Shown here: piece after piece, positions 1-9,237 of the stretch
Numbering within the stretch: the first letter of the stretch is position 1
How the letters are laid out: the number at the start of each line of letters is the position of its first letter
Assembly: GCF_024599655.1 (NCBI RefSeq)
Contig: NZ_CP102247.1
Span: 4,278,001 to 4,342,000 of the forward strand
DNA: 64,000 nucleotides
Reading direction: 5' to 3'
Source: Enterobacter asburiae
Lineage (GTDB): Bacteria; Pseudomonadota; Gammaproteobacteria; Enterobacterales; Enterobacteriaceae
Made by a program: the position numbers and the translations under genes
Notes under the pieces: model-generated
Seen by the model: only the letters and a program-made list of their open reading frames with translations
Told to the model about the DNA's origin: nothing
The model's database searches: none

Positions 1-962
1 TTGATGAAGAAGCTGCCGTTAACGTTCAGCACGCGCAGGCCGCTCAGGCGAGACAGCGTTTCGCCTCCCTGCAGCGCGTCCAGCACCTCTTCCGGCGCGT
101 ACGGCGGCTCGGCGGCGGCGATATCCAGCTCGTGGCGCGGCGTCGAGACAAAGCTGCCGAACCATTTTGTGAAATCATCCGGCTTGCCGATCATGTCGAT
201 CATCATCTGACGAATGCGATCGAGCTCGTACTGCTCCACGCGGCCCGGGTGTTCGCGGCAGGTCAGATCCGGATCGCTGTAGTGCTCGCCGCCCAGATCG
301 TTTTCCAGCGCATAATCGGCGAAGCTGCTGATCAGATCGCGACCGTTCGGCCCGCGGAAGCCGACGGAGTAGTTGAGCGCCGTCTCGTGGGTAAAGCCGT
401 CGTGCGGGAATCCAGGCGGGATGTAGAGGATGTCGCCCGGGGCCAGATCTTCGTCGATGATCGGCTCAAACGGATCCACATGCAGCAGAGCCGGATGCGG
501 GCAGAACTGACGCATCGGCAGCTTGTCGCCCACGCGCCAGCGGCGGCTGCCCATCCCCTGAATGATAAACACGTCGTACTGATCGATATGCGGACCCACG
601 CCGCCGCCGGGGACGGAGAAGGAGATCATCAGGTCATCCAGACGCCAGTCCGGCAGGACGCGGAACGGACGCACCAGCTCCGCGGCGGGCATATGCCAGT
701 GGTTCACCGCCTGCGCCAGCAGCGACCAGCCGGTTTCACCCAGATCGTCAAAGTGCTCAAACGGACCATTGCTGGCCTGCCATTTGCCGTTGAAATGGCT
801 CACCAGACGGCTATCGACTTCCGGCTCCATCGCCAGCCCTGCCAGCTCGTCCGGGGTAATCGGGTCGACAAAATTCGGGAAGGCATTTTTCAGCACTACG
901 GGTTGTTTTTGCCAGTATTTCTCAAGAAATTCCGGCCAGTTCAGGTTCAGTTGATACGCCAT
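1..962 (-). CDS. roxA: 50S ribosomal protein L16 arginine 3-hydroxylase RoxA (C-terminus off the left edge)
   Basis: Fe(II)/2-oxoglutarate-dependent JmjC-type oxygenase (YcfD family) that hydroxylates an arginine of ribosomal protein L16. The reverse complement reads MAYQLNLNWPEFLEKYWQKQ from the ATG at 962 and stays open to the window edge for 320 codons; the family is about 373 residues, so roughly 50 C-terminal residues are missing. The cupin metal motif PHIDQYD (His-x-Asp) and the downstream DILYIPPGFPHDGFTHET segment, which carries the distal His, are visible. No operon partner lies inside the window. The identification rests on recalled family sequence and is strong. Confidence 0.93.
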   Translation of the reverse strand, partial: MAYQLNLNWPEFLEKYWQKQPVVLKNAFPNFVDPITPDELAGLAMEPEVDSRLVSHFNGKWQASNGPFEHFDDLGETGWSLLAQAVNHWHMPAAELVRPFRVLPDWRLDDLMISFSVPGGGVGPHIDQYDVFIIQGMGSRRWRVGDKLPMRQFCPHPALLHVDPFEPIIDEDLAPGDILYIPPGFPHDGFTHETALNYSVGFRGPNGRDLISSFADYALENDLGGEHYSDPDLTCREHPGRVEQYELDRIRQMMIDMIGKPDDFTKWFGSFVSTPRHELDIAAAEPPYAPEEVLDALQGGETLSRLSGLRVLNVNGSFFI

Positions 963-1046
963 GGGTAGCACCAGTGAGAGGGGAAACAGGCGCGATTATA
1001 GGCAAGAAGGCAGAGGGGGAACTTGTCATGGGTCAAACGAGGGCGT

Positions 1047-1078
1047 GTAGGTCGGGTAAGGCGAGGCCGCCACCCGAC
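1047..1078. repeat. REP element
   Basis: Imperfect palindrome beginning GTAGGTCGGGTAAGGCG and ending in CCACCCGAC, the standard enterobacterial REP layout. It sits between roxA and the ClpP paralogue, downstream of the ClpP-like gene. Confidence 0.85.
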
Positions 1079-1096
1079 ACGTACACGACGTAAATC

Positions 1097-1699
1097 TTAA
1101 TCCAGCTTCAGCTCGTCATAATGGGTAATCAGCTTGCCTACGATGCCGTAGTCCAGCGCTTCTGCCGGAGACATCCAGAAGTTGCGGTCGGTGTCTTTTT
1201 TCACTTTTTCCAGCGGCTGGCCGGTGGCATCGGCGATCAGCTTGTTCACGCGATCCAGCATGCGGATGATCTCGCGCGCTTCGATCTCAATATCCGTTGC
1301 CTGACCGCGCACGCCGCCCAGCGGTTGGTGGATCATAAAGCGGGTATTTGGCAGCGAGTAGCGGTGCTCTTTCTTCGCCGCCAGGAAGATGGTGATCCCG
1401 GCGCTCGCCACCCAGCCGGTGCCGATGACGTGAACTTCCGGGCGGATGAACTTGATGAAGTCGTGGATGGTATCGCCCGCTTCCACGTGGCCGCCCTGGC
1501 TGTTGATGTACAACTTGATCGGATCGTTGCTGACGCTTTGCAGCAGGATCATCTGGGTGATGACCTTCTGCGCCAGCTCCTGGTTGATCTCACCGGAGAT
1601 CACAATCGAACGGGACTCCAGCAGTTTTTGCTGCAGAGCGCCCGCGCCGTTTGACCCTTCCGCTTTATCCTTGTCGCTTTCTTTCAGTGTGTAGTGCAT
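1097..1699 (-). CDS. ClpP-family serine protease paralogue
   Basis: A 200-residue ClpP-like peptidase, the proteolytic subunit type that assembles into barrels and works with an AAA+ unfoldase; no unfoldase gene is adjacent. Ser99 lies in GWVASAGITIF (canonical ASMG becomes ASAG) and His124 in MIHQPLGG. The third triad position, Asp in E. coli ClpP (TERDRFLS), aligns with Asn173 here (TDRNFWMS). The start at 1699 has a GAGGAAA ribosome site six bases upstream. The housekeeping clpP sits in a clpP-clpX operon, so this standalone copy is a paralogue. Whether it is active alone or only in mixed rings is unknown. Confidence 0.9.
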   Translation of the reverse strand: MHYTLKESDKDKAEGSNGAGALQQKLLESRSIVISGEINQELAQKVITQMILLQSVSNDPIKLYINSQGGHVEAGDTIHDFIKFIRPEVHVIGTGWVASAGITIFLAAKKEHRYSLPNTRFMIHQPLGGVRGQATDIEIEAREIIRMLDRVNKLIADATGQPLEKVKKDTDRNFWMSPAEALDYGIVGKLITHYDELKLD

Positions 1700-1787
1700 T
1701 GTTATTTCCTCAGCTTGTAGCGCTCAAAACCAGAGTGTAGCCTGTTTTACCGATCAAAGTCCTCACAGACAAATAACGAGGGAGCAT

Positions 1788-2174
1788 ATGAATATTGCAC
1801 ATGTCGCACTCTGGACCCGCAGCCTGAACGCCCAGGTTGAGTTCTGGGAAACGGTGTTTAATGGCCGCAGAAACGAACGCTACGTCAGTAAAAATCGTCC
1901 CGGTTTCGAATCTCACTTTATTACGCTGGATAACGGGCCGACCATCGAGCTGATGACGCTCCCGAATCTGCCCGACGCCCCTGCGCACCCGGAGTTTATC
2001 GGCTGGGCGCATATCGCCATCAACGTCGGCAGCAAAGCAAAGGTCGACAGCATGGCCGAGCGGGCGCAGGCAAACGGCACGCTGCTCAGCGCCCCGCGCA
2101 TGACCGGGGACGGCTTCTATGAAGCGGTGATCGCGGATCCGGACGGCAACCGCATCGAACTTGTGGGTGCATAA
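1788..2174 (+). CDS. VOC-family (glyoxalase/dioxygenase fold) protein
   Basis: A 128-residue single-domain vicinal oxygen chelate protein. The expected metal ligand positions are filled by His5 (MNIAHVALWT), Glu54 (PTIELMTL), His75 (GWAHIAINV) and Glu124 (DGNRIELVGA), as in glyoxalase I and related isomerases. A GAGGGAG ribosome site precedes the ATG. The gene diverges from the ClpP paralogue, with an 88-base gap that must hold both promoters. Substrate cannot be read from the sequence; lactoylglutathione-lyase-like activity is possible but unproven. Confidence 0.85.
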   Translation: MNIAHVALWTRSLNAQVEFWETVFNGRRNERYVSKNRPGFESHFITLDNGPTIELMTLPNLPDAPAHPEFIGWAHIAINVGSKAKVDSMAERAQANGTLLSAPRMTGDGFYEAVIADPDGNRIELVGA

Positions 2175-2359
2175 AATCAGCGTTTCGTTGCTTAACCGCC
2201 CCGGCCACGTATCGCTATACTTCATCTTCATACGGTTATCATATTGTGAAATGATAATGATAGTTAATGTGTTAAGATGAAAGTCAGCATAAACAGTCCC
2301 TTACGTAACCGTCGGGATTGTTTGCATCCTCGACATGTCAATCAGCACCGGGGCGGTGA

Positions 2360-2959
2360 ATGGAACACATTGTGTATGTGGTAGATGACGATGACGCCGT
2401 CAGGCAGTCCGTGATCGGGCTGCTGGATTCGGCAGACCTGAACGCCGTCGGCTTTTCATCGGCAGAAGCGTTTCTTCAACACCGGTTTGAGGAGCTGCCG
2501 TCGTGCGTGGTCCTCGATATGCAAATGCCCGCCATCTCAGGATTTGAGGTGGCTGACGCGCTCAAGGACAGCGGGCGCGAGATCCCGATTATTTTTCTTA
2601 CCGGCCACGGCACTATCCCGATGTCGGTGCGCGCCATTAAAGGCGGCGCGTACGAATTTCTCACCAAGCCCGTCGAATCCACCGCGCTTATCGACGCCAT
2701 CGAGTCCGCACTTCAGCTGGCGGAACACAACGCCGCGCGCAATAAAGAGCACTACGCCCTGAAGCAGCGCCACATGACCCTCACCCCGCGCGAACACGAG
2801 GTGCTCACGCTGGCGATAACCGGCATGCTGAACAAGCAGATTGCCGCCGAGCTGGGCGTCAGCGAGATCACGGTTAAGGTGCACCGTCGCCGGGTGATGG
2901 AGAAAATGCAGGTGCGCTCCGTGGCGGAGCTGGTCAGGGCCGTTGAGCGCCTGACCTAA
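2360..2959 (+). CDS. FixJ/TodT-type response regulator (receiver + LuxR HTH)
   Basis: A 199-residue transcription regulator. The N-terminal receiver has acidic residues at 9-11 (VVDDDD), phosphoacceptor Asp53 (VLDMQMP), Thr81 (FLTGHG) and Lys103 (LTKPVES). The C-terminal LuxR/NarL helix-turn-helix spans about 137-197 (LTPREHEVL, then GVSEITVKVHRRRVMEKM). It is convergent with the giant sensor kinase: the two stop codons are about 20 bases apart, so it is the natural output regulator for that kinase and probably acts on the divergent promoters near 10.3 kb. The partnership is inferred from position. Confidence 0.92.
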   Translation: MEHIVYVVDDDDAVRQSVIGLLDSADLNAVGFSSAEAFLQHRFEELPSCVVLDMQMPAISGFEVADALKDSGREIPIIFLTGHGTIPMSVRAIKGGAYEFLTKPVESTALIDAIESALQLAEHNAARNKEHYALKQRHMTLTPREHEVLTLAITGMLNKQIAAELGVSEITVKVHRRRVMEKMQVRSVAELVRAVERLT

Positions 2960-2980
2960 AGCCTGCCCGCGGAGTAACCT

Positions 2981-5900
2981 TTACCCTTCCTGCGCCGCCA
3001 GCGGCAGCGCAAACGCAAACACCGTGCCGTACGGCTTCCGGCGGCGCGCGCTCAGCTTCCCGCAGTGGCGCTCGATGATGCTGGCGCTGATGGTCAGCCC
3101 CATCCCCATCCCCTGCGCTTTGGTGGAGTAGAACGAGTCAAAAATCTGCTCCAGCCGCTCGGGCTCAATGCCGCTCCCGGTATCGGCGATCTCGACGATC
3201 ACCTTCCCGTCCGCGTTGGCGGTGCTGAGGGTAATGGTGCTGGCGCGATCCTTCACCTCGGCCATCGCCTCAACCGCATTCATCACCAGATTGAGCAGCA
3301 CCTGCTGGATCTGCACGCTATCGCCGGTGATAAAGCTGTCCTGCGCCCTTAACAGATAATCAACGCTAATGTGTCGCTGCTCCAGCTCGCTGCGCGAAAG
3401 CGTGATGATATGGTGGATCAGGTAGTGCATGTCGATGCGCGAGAAGGTGGGATCCTGCTTGCGCGTCAGGGACTGGATGCTGCGAATGATCTCTCCCGCC
3501 CGCGCGCCTTCCGCGGCGATCTCCTCCAGCCCTTCGCGCACTTTATCCAGCCGGGCGGGCTCGCGGTTGAGCCAGCGCAGGCTCGCCCCGGCGTTCGAGA
3601 CGATCGACATCAGCGGCTGATTGATCTCATGGGCGATGGAGGAGGTCAGCTGCCCGACGGTGGTGGCCCGGGAGACCCGCGCCAGATCCGCCTGCGCGAC
3701 CCGCATCGCATCCTCCGCAGCGCGCTGGCTGGTGATGTCGGTGATAATGCCGTAATACTCGTTCACCTCGCTGCCCACGCCTACCGGATCGCCAATCCCG
3801 AGGAGGTAGCGCGTTGAGCCGTCGGTACGCTTAACGCGGAACTCCGCGCGCATGGAGAGCCCGTCGCGCACGCTCTCGGTGACGATGGCGCTGATGCGGA
3901 CGTAATCGTCCTCATGAACGAAAGTCAAAAACTCCGCCATGGAGATCATCTTTTGCCGCTCGGGCAGGCCGAGAATGCGGGCGTACTCTTCCGAGACAAA
4001 CATCAGATCCTGCTCCAGCTCCCAGCGCCAGCTGCCGGTGTGGCTGATCTGCTCGCCGAGCATCAGCGAGGTCTGGCTGGATCGCAGCTCTTTCTCCACC
4101 CGCCGACGCTGGATGTTCTCCGCCAGCAGCTCGGCGTACAGCCGCGCCGTCTCCAGGGATACCGCGGCCTGCGCGCCCAGCAGGCTCACCACGCGCGAGT
4201 GCTCGGCGGTGAAAACCTCCGGCATCAGGCGGTTTTCCAGGTAGAGCACGCCCACCAGCCGCGCCTGCTTGAACATCGGGACGCACATCACCGCCGCCCC
4301 CGAGGTCACCAGATAGGGATCCTGACTGAAGGGATGGAACTCCTCCGGCCTGCCGGTGCGGATCTCCTGCCCGGTGCGGATCACCGCCGCCAGCACCGAC
4401 AGCGGCAGGTCGGTCGCCGTCGGCACGTCTTTCAGGATCCGCACCCGCACGCCCTCGGTGCTGGTCCAGGCGCTGGCCTCGATCTCCGGAATGAGGCTCT
4501 CGCTCACGCGCAGCAGCAGGCCGCGCTGCGCCCCGGCGCGTTCGAGCAGGATGGTCATCAGGTTTTCGATTAAGCGCTCAAGGTTAATCTCTTCCGACAG
4601 CGCGCGGGAGGCTTTGATCACGCTTTGCAGATCGCGGATCGTCTCGTTCTGGGCGAACGCCACCGTGTCGTAGGCGCTGGCCTGCCCGGAGGCCAGCAGG
4701 TGCGGGAAATCCTGCTCCAGCTGGCGCACCTTGGCCTGCGCGCCCGCGCGGCCCCAGGCGGCAATCGAGCCGCGGAAGTGCGCGTCCGAGGCGGTCGGGT
4801 AACCGCAGGCCAGCGAAAAGCGCCCCGCCAGCTCGTGGGCCAGGGCGTTGATCGGGTTAAACCCGCCCTCGCGGGAGAGCCGGACCGCCTTCTCATACTG
4901 CTCGAGCGCAATGCTGTTCATCCCGTCCAGCCGCACGATTTCGGCGTAGATCAGCGCCTCTTTATCGGCAAACGTGCCGGGATTAACGCGCGCCCAGAGG
5001 GCAATTTTGTCGTAGTGGGCGTGAATGCTGCGGCGGTGATTCGCCGAGAAGGTCTCCGGCGTCAGCTGACGCGACAGCGCCAGGGCGCTGTAGAGATGGT
5101 AATCCAGCAGATGGATGTGCCCCGGCGCAGACCACGCGTACCAGCCCGCCATCTCGAGATCCGCCTGCGCGTCGGCATATTCGCCGCAGGTAAAGTGCGC
5201 CATGCCGCGATAGAGCCAGTACCAGAACAGCATGGTGGAATTCTTCTCCGGCGCCTGCTCCGGCGACGCGGGAAGCAGCGCCTCCGGCAGCACCTGCGAC
5301 GCGGTCCAGGTGCCGATGACCGGCGTGCGCAGAAACTCAACGTAGCCGCGCTGGACCATCAAAATGGTTTCCACGTCCTGGAAGTGGGTTTTACGCACGA
5401 ACGCCAGGCCGCGATCGATGCTGGTCAGCACCCCGTCCAGGTGATCGCCCCGCGAGAGGAAGTTAATCACCTGGTGGCAGGCCGCAAAGCAGGCCATCGT
5501 CATATCCCCGTGGGTGACCGCCGAGGTGAAGCAGGCCTTCGCGCACTCGATGGTAAACGATAAAGACTGGGTCCAGACGCTGAGCTGGTCGAGCGGCAAC
5601 AGGGTTTTGGCTTCGAACGCGTCGTAGCCGTGGCGATTGACCAGCTCGCGGGCCAGGGTGCCGTACTGGAACCCGAGGCGGTACTCGGCGTAGCGGTGGC
5701 CAATCAGCACGCCAAACCAGGCCATCGCCGTGGTGGACGCGCCGGTAATGCCGTGGTCGAGGGTCAGGTGCATCATGCGGCAGAGCAGCAAAAAGTGCAG
5801 GCGCGGGCAGATGAAGCTGGCGCAGATGCTAGCGCTGTAGAGCAGGTTCATCACCGCTTCGGTTTCCGGGTTATCCATCCGCGAAAGCTGAGCATAGCGG

Positions 5901-8563
5901 CTTTGCGGCGCGTCGGCCGTGCGGTTGCAAAACAGCGCCCAGGCCTCGTCGCAGTCGGCATCTTCCGGATAGCGGCTAATCTGGATCCCGAAAATCCCCA
6001 GCCAGCAGAGCGCCGCCTCCAGCGCCAGACGGCTGTCCGACTGGCGAATGTACACCTCCACCAGCAGGTTGGCCGCCAGCGCCTTTTCGGTCAGCCCGCC
6101 GGGGCAGCCGAGAATGGCGTCACACAGCTCGCGGGTTCGCTCCAGGTGCCCCAGCGCAAACTCGCAGCCCGCCTCTTCGATATCGAGCATAAAGTCCGAC
6201 ACCGTCCCGGCGTTGCCCAGCGCTCTGGCGGTCTGGATATAGCCGAGCGCCGAAAGATAATCCCCCGAACGCTTCGCGCGTCGCGCGGCCAGCAGGCTCA
6301 GCTCGCGGAACATCTGCCGCTGCGGCGCGGGCTGGATGCTGTCCAGCGCGGCCGTGACGTGGTGAACGGCGCGGAACAGCAGCTCGTTCCCCGCCGCCTG
6401 ACGCGCGGCGTCGGCCAGCAGGCTGGCGGTCGTCAGGTGAATATGGCTTTTCTCATGCCGTTCGAGCAGCGCAAAGGCCGCCTCCTGCACCCGGTCGTGG
6501 GTGAAGGCGTACTTTTTTTCCGTCAGCACGATGAGCTGGGCCATCACCGCCGGGTGCAGCGCATAGCGCATTTCCGCCATCGACAGGCCAACCACGCGGC
6601 AGATCATCTCCATCTCGCCCGTGCCGCCGAGGCAGGCGATGCTGCCCAGCAGGCGACGCGTCTCGTCGGGCAGCTCTTCAAGCTGCTCCAGCACCAGGGT
6701 GACGACGTTTTCGGTGTAATGCCTGGCGCGGATCGCCTGCAGATCGTAGTGCCACTTGTCCTGATATTTGTTGTGCACCACCAGGCCGTCATCGACGATG
6801 CGGCGGAAAAACTCGTGCACAAAGAGCGGGTTGCCGCCCGTCTTCTCGTGGATCAGCGTGGCGAGGTCGGTCGTCGCCGCGCTGCGGGTGCGAAATACCG
6901 TCGCCAGCCAGCGCGCCACCGCTTTTACGGAAAGCGCCTGCGGGACAATCTCGCTCGCGTTTTGCGCCGCTTCCGGCAGGCTCGCCAGCAGCGCCTGCAG
7001 GGCGGCGTCGGACACAGCGCTGATATCCCGGTGGGCCGCGACCACCAGCAGCGGAACAGCGCCGCAGTTCATCAGCAGATATTTGAGGGTGTGCAGGCTG
7101 GCGGCGTCGCTCCACTGGAGATCGTCGAGCACCAGCACCAGCGGACAGCCCTGAGAAGCAAAGGTTTTTACCAGCGCCAGCACCATATGGCTGAAGCGCG
7201 CCCGGGCATCAATGGAAAACGTATCCGCCGAGAAGCGCGGCTTGCTCTCCAGCAGCAGGCCCAGCTCGGGCACCAGGCTGACGGCCAGCGCCTCGTGCCC
7301 CTCCAGGGCGCGAGACAGGCGGATTTTCCACTTCGCCACGTCCTCTGCGGGCAGCCCCAACAGGTGCAGCGTCAGGGTGCGGAACGCGGAGCTTAATACG
7401 CCGTAGGGCAGCGACGGTGAAAACTGGTCGACTTTGCCCACCGCCAGCAGCACCGTACGCTGCTGCAGCGTTTTGAGCGCCGTCGCGATAATTGAGGATT
7501 TGCCGATCCCCGACGGCCCGCCGATCGTCACCAGCTCCGGCGCCAGGCTCTGCCCCACCCGCTCAAACGCGGCAATGACGTCGTTCGCCTGCGGATGCGT
7601 CGCGAACAGGGAGTCCGCCAGATGGATCGCCGGGGTGCGGTCCTGCTGGCCGGGGGTAAAGGCGACGATCTCGCCCTCGCAGGTCAGCGTCGCCTGGCAG
7701 CGGCGGAGGTCGGCAATCAGCCCGTCGACCGTCTGGTAGCGGTTATCGGGGTGCTTTTCCAGCAGCTTCAGAATGATGGTCGACAGCATTTCCGGCACGT
7801 CCGGGCGGATCGCGTCCGGGGCCAGCGGCGCGGAGGCAATATGGTAGTGCGCCCAGTTGGTCTGTTCGTCCTCCCCCAGCTCAAACGGCAGGCGTCCGGT
7901 CAGGAGCTCATACAGCACCATGCCGAGGCTGTAGAGATCGCTGCGGCCGTCGACGGGGCGCTGGGTGCGGGTGGTGTGCTCCGGCGACATATACGCGGGC
8001 GTACCGCCTGAAACGGCAAGCCGGGCCTGGGTGACGGCATCGGAGAGACTGCTGGAAAGGCCAAAGCTGCCCAGACGGCAGGTGGCATCGTGATGAACAA
8101 AAATACTGCCGGGCTTGATATCGCCGTGGATCAGGTTTTGCAGATGCATCTGGCGCAGGGGAGCGCAGATCTGGATCGCCATCTCGATAAAGCGCGCGAT
8201 CCCCGAGATCGCCCTGCCCGCGCGCCGCGCCAGCAGCTCAAACGCAAACGGGGCATACACCAGCGCGAAGCGCCCCCGGTACTGGGTGGAGGCAACGGCG
8301 CGGATGGCCCAGCTGTCCTGCAGCGCGTCGCGCAGCGCAAACTCGTTTTTGAGCAGCCGGGTGGCCCGCTCTTCCTCTTCGTCGCTCACCGCGGTGGCGA
8401 TAATGAACGAGCCGCCAGAATGGGGATGTCGCGCGTGCATCCAGGCGATACCGCCCTCCTGCGCCAGCACGGTAAAAATCACATCCTCTTTAAGGACAAA
8501 AACCCGCCCCTGGTGAAGATTCCCCTGGGCGGGCCAGAATGCAGGCTGCTCGTGTTCGTTCAT
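2981..8563 (-). CDS. Giant multidomain sensor: Ser/Thr-kinase-like, AAA ATPase, GAF, PAS, histidine kinase
   Basis: An 1860-residue cytoplasmic sensor of the trifunctional Ser/Thr kinase/ATP-binding/histidine kinase class. Order: protein-kinase fold about 20-290 with HGDIKPGS (146-153), SPE loop motif near 193-195 and DGRSDLYSLGM; AAA_16-type ATPase with Walker A GPSGIGKSS (349-357) and Walker B LVLVLDDLQW; a long helical-repeat middle; GAF near 1300-1460; PAS near 1510-1620 (SHTGSWRWELEQ); HisKA with His1645 (SSIAHEINQP); HATPase with Asn1762, Asp1794 and GMGMGL. The kinase DFG motif reads SFG (LGSFGLS), so the Ser/Thr domain may be catalytically dead. It starts nine bases after the receiver gene stop, indicating co-transcription. 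Confidence 0.93.
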   Translation of the reverse strand: MNEHEQPAFWPAQGNLHQGRVFVLKEDVIFTVLAQEGGIAWMHARHPHSGGSFIIATAVSDEEEERATRLLKNEFALRDALQDSWAIRAVASTQYRGRFALVYAPFAFELLARRAGRAISGIARFIEMAIQICAPLRQMHLQNLIHGDIKPGSIFVHHDATCRLGSFGLSSSLSDAVTQARLAVSGGTPAYMSPEHTTRTQRPVDGRSDLYSLGMVLYELLTGRLPFELGEDEQTNWAHYHIASAPLAPDAIRPDVPEMLSTIILKLLEKHPDNRYQTVDGLIADLRRCQATLTCEGEIVAFTPGQQDRTPAIHLADSLFATHPQANDVIAAFERVGQSLAPELVTIGGPSGIGKSSIIATALKTLQQRTVLLAVGKVDQFSPSLPYGVLSSAFRTLTLHLLGLPAEDVAKWKIRLSRALEGHEALAVSLVPELGLLLESKPRFSADTFSIDARARFSHMVLALVKTFASQGCPLVLVLDDLQWSDAASLHTLKYLLMNCGAVPLLVVAAHRDISAVSDAALQALLASLPEAAQNASEIVPQALSVKAVARWLATVFRTRSAATTDLATLIHEKTGGNPLFVHEFFRRIVDDGLVVHNKYQDKWHYDLQAIRARHYTENVVTLVLEQLEELPDETRRLLGSIACLGGTGEMEMICRVVGLSMAEMRYALHPAVMAQLIVLTEKKYAFTHDRVQEAAFALLERHEKSHIHLTTASLLADAARQAAGNELLFRAVHHVTAALDSIQPAPQRQMFRELSLLAARRAKRSGDYLSALGYIQTARALGNAGTVSDFMLDIEEAGCEFALGHLERTRELCDAILGCPGGLTEKALAANLLVEVYIRQSDSRLALEAALCWLGIFGIQISRYPEDADCDEAWALFCNRTADAPQSRYAQLSRMDNPETEAVMNLLYSASICASFICPRLHFLLLCRMMHLTLDHGITGASTTAMAWFGVLIGHRYAEYRLGFQYGTLARELVNRHGYDAFEAKTLLPLDQLSVWTQSLSFTIECAKACFTSAVTHGDMTMACFAACHQVINFLSRGDHLDGVLTSIDRGLAFVRKTHFQDVETILMVQRGYVEFLRTPVIGTWTASQVLPEALLPASPEQAPEKNSTMLFWYWLYRGMAHFTCGEYADAQADLEMAGWYAWSAPGHIHLLDYHLYSALALSRQLTPETFSANHRRSIHAHYDKIALWARVNPGTFADKEALIYAEIVRLDGMNSIALEQYEKAVRLSREGGFNPINALAHELAGRFSLACGYPTASDAHFRGSIAAWGRAGAQAKVRQLEQDFPHLLASGQASAYDTVAFAQNETIRDLQSVIKASRALSEEINLERLIENLMTILLERAGAQRGLLLRVSESLIPEIEASAWTSTEGVRVRILKDVPTATDLPLSVLAAVIRTGQEIRTGRPEEFHPFSQDPYLVTSGAAVMCVPMFKQARLVGVLYLENRLMPEVFTAEHSRVVSLLGAQAAVSLETARLYAELLAENIQRRRVEKELRSSQTSLMLGEQISHTGSWRWELEQDLMFVSEEYARILGLPERQKMISMAEFLTFVHEDDYVRISAIVTESVRDGLSMRAEFRVKRTDGSTRYLLGIGDPVGVGSEVNEYYGIITDITSQRAAEDAMRVAQADLARVSRATTVGQLTSSIAHEINQPLMSIVSNAGASLRWLNREPARLDKVREGLEEIAAEGARAGEIIRSIQSLTRKQDPTFSRIDMHYLIHHIITLSRSELEQRHISVDYLLRAQDSFITGDSVQIQQVLLNLVMNAVEAMAEVKDRASTITLSTANADGKVIVEIADTGSGIEPERLEQIFDSFYSTKAQGMGMGLTISASIIERHCGKLSARRRKPYGTVFAFALPLAAQEG

Positions 8564-8572
8564 CCGCGATCC

Positions 8573-8953
8573 TTATTGTCGGCGGGCCATCTCCCGCTGA
8601 ATATGATCCAGCAGAATATCGATGTTAATAGGCTTACGCAAAAATGCAGCGGCGCCCAGATTAAGAGCGTACCGCTGCATATTTTCATCAGCATGACCGG
8701 AGATAAAGATTACGGGCGGAGGCGGTACGGCCAGCAGCCGGAGCTTCTCAAACAGCTCCAGGCCGCTCATGCCCCGCAGCTTGATATCGGCGATCACCAG
8801 CGCCGCGCCGGACAGGGCGAGCGGATGGCTGAGAAATACCTCTGCCGAATCAAACGTATCGGCGGCATAGCCCTCCGACTCCAGGAGATTACTCAACCCG
8901 CTGCGGACGGAACGTTCGTCATCAATGATGGCAATGCGCCACGGCAGCGTCAT
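8573..8953 (-). CDS. Single-domain response regulator (CheY-like receiver)
   Basis: A 126-residue stand-alone receiver: acidic pair Asp11-Asp12 (IAIIDDERS), phosphoacceptor Asp56 (LVIADIKLRGMSG), Ser85 (VIFISGHAD) and Lys107 (FLRKPIN). The ATG at 8953 was chosen because GAGGAAAG lies about seven bases upstream; the reading frame stays open further upstream, but that extension runs through the XapX gene in another frame and is not receiver-like. There is no output domain, so it probably shuttles phosphate or modulates the kinase encoded immediately downstream. Confidence 0.9.
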   Translation of the reverse strand: MTLPWRIAIIDDERSVRSGLSNLLESEGYAADTFDSAEVFLSHPLALSGAALVIADIKLRGMSGLELFEKLRLLAVPPPPVIFISGHADENMQRYALNLGAAAFLRKPINIDILLDHIQREMARRQ

Positions 8954-8976
8954 GCTGTCTTTCCTCTGGTAAATCA

Positions 8977-9237
8977 TTAAACGTCGCGATCGTCCTTCGC
9001 GGGCGCAGGAGGCGCCGTGCCGCTGATTTTCGGTACGCATTCGTGACGAAACCAGGCGAGGGTAAGCGGTTCGCGACTCAGTAAACGCCGTCCCACCGGG
9101 ATGAGCTGTTCGCCCACCAGCATGCCAAACAGGCCAAGCAGGGCGACAACCGGCGGTGCCGGGGAATGGACGTCGAGCAGAGCGTAAATTACCCCAGCAA
9201 CCACGCCGCACACCAGCGAAATTATCCATGCTTTCAT
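8977..9237 (-). CDS. XapX domain membrane protein (second copy)
   Basis: An 86-residue protein with two predicted transmembrane helices around the conserved SPAPPVVALLGLFGMLVGEQ segment that defines the XapX (DUF1427) family, followed by a polar tail. It overlaps the preceding XapX gene by four bases (ATGA), a translational-coupling arrangement. The family has no established biochemical role but recurs beside isochorismatase-like hydrolases and amidohydrolases. Together with its upstream neighbour it probably forms a paired small inner-membrane component of this operon. Confidence 0.85.
   Translation of the reverse strand: MKAWIISLVCGVVAGVIYALLDVHSPAPPVVALLGLFGMLVGEQLIPVGRRLLSREPLTLAWFRHECVPKISGTAPPAPAKDDRDV

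Noticed and set aside
5630..7396. A 588-codon plus-strand open frame opposite the giant sensor gene
   Set aside because: Shadow of the high-GC sensor gene; no recognisable domain and no start signal.
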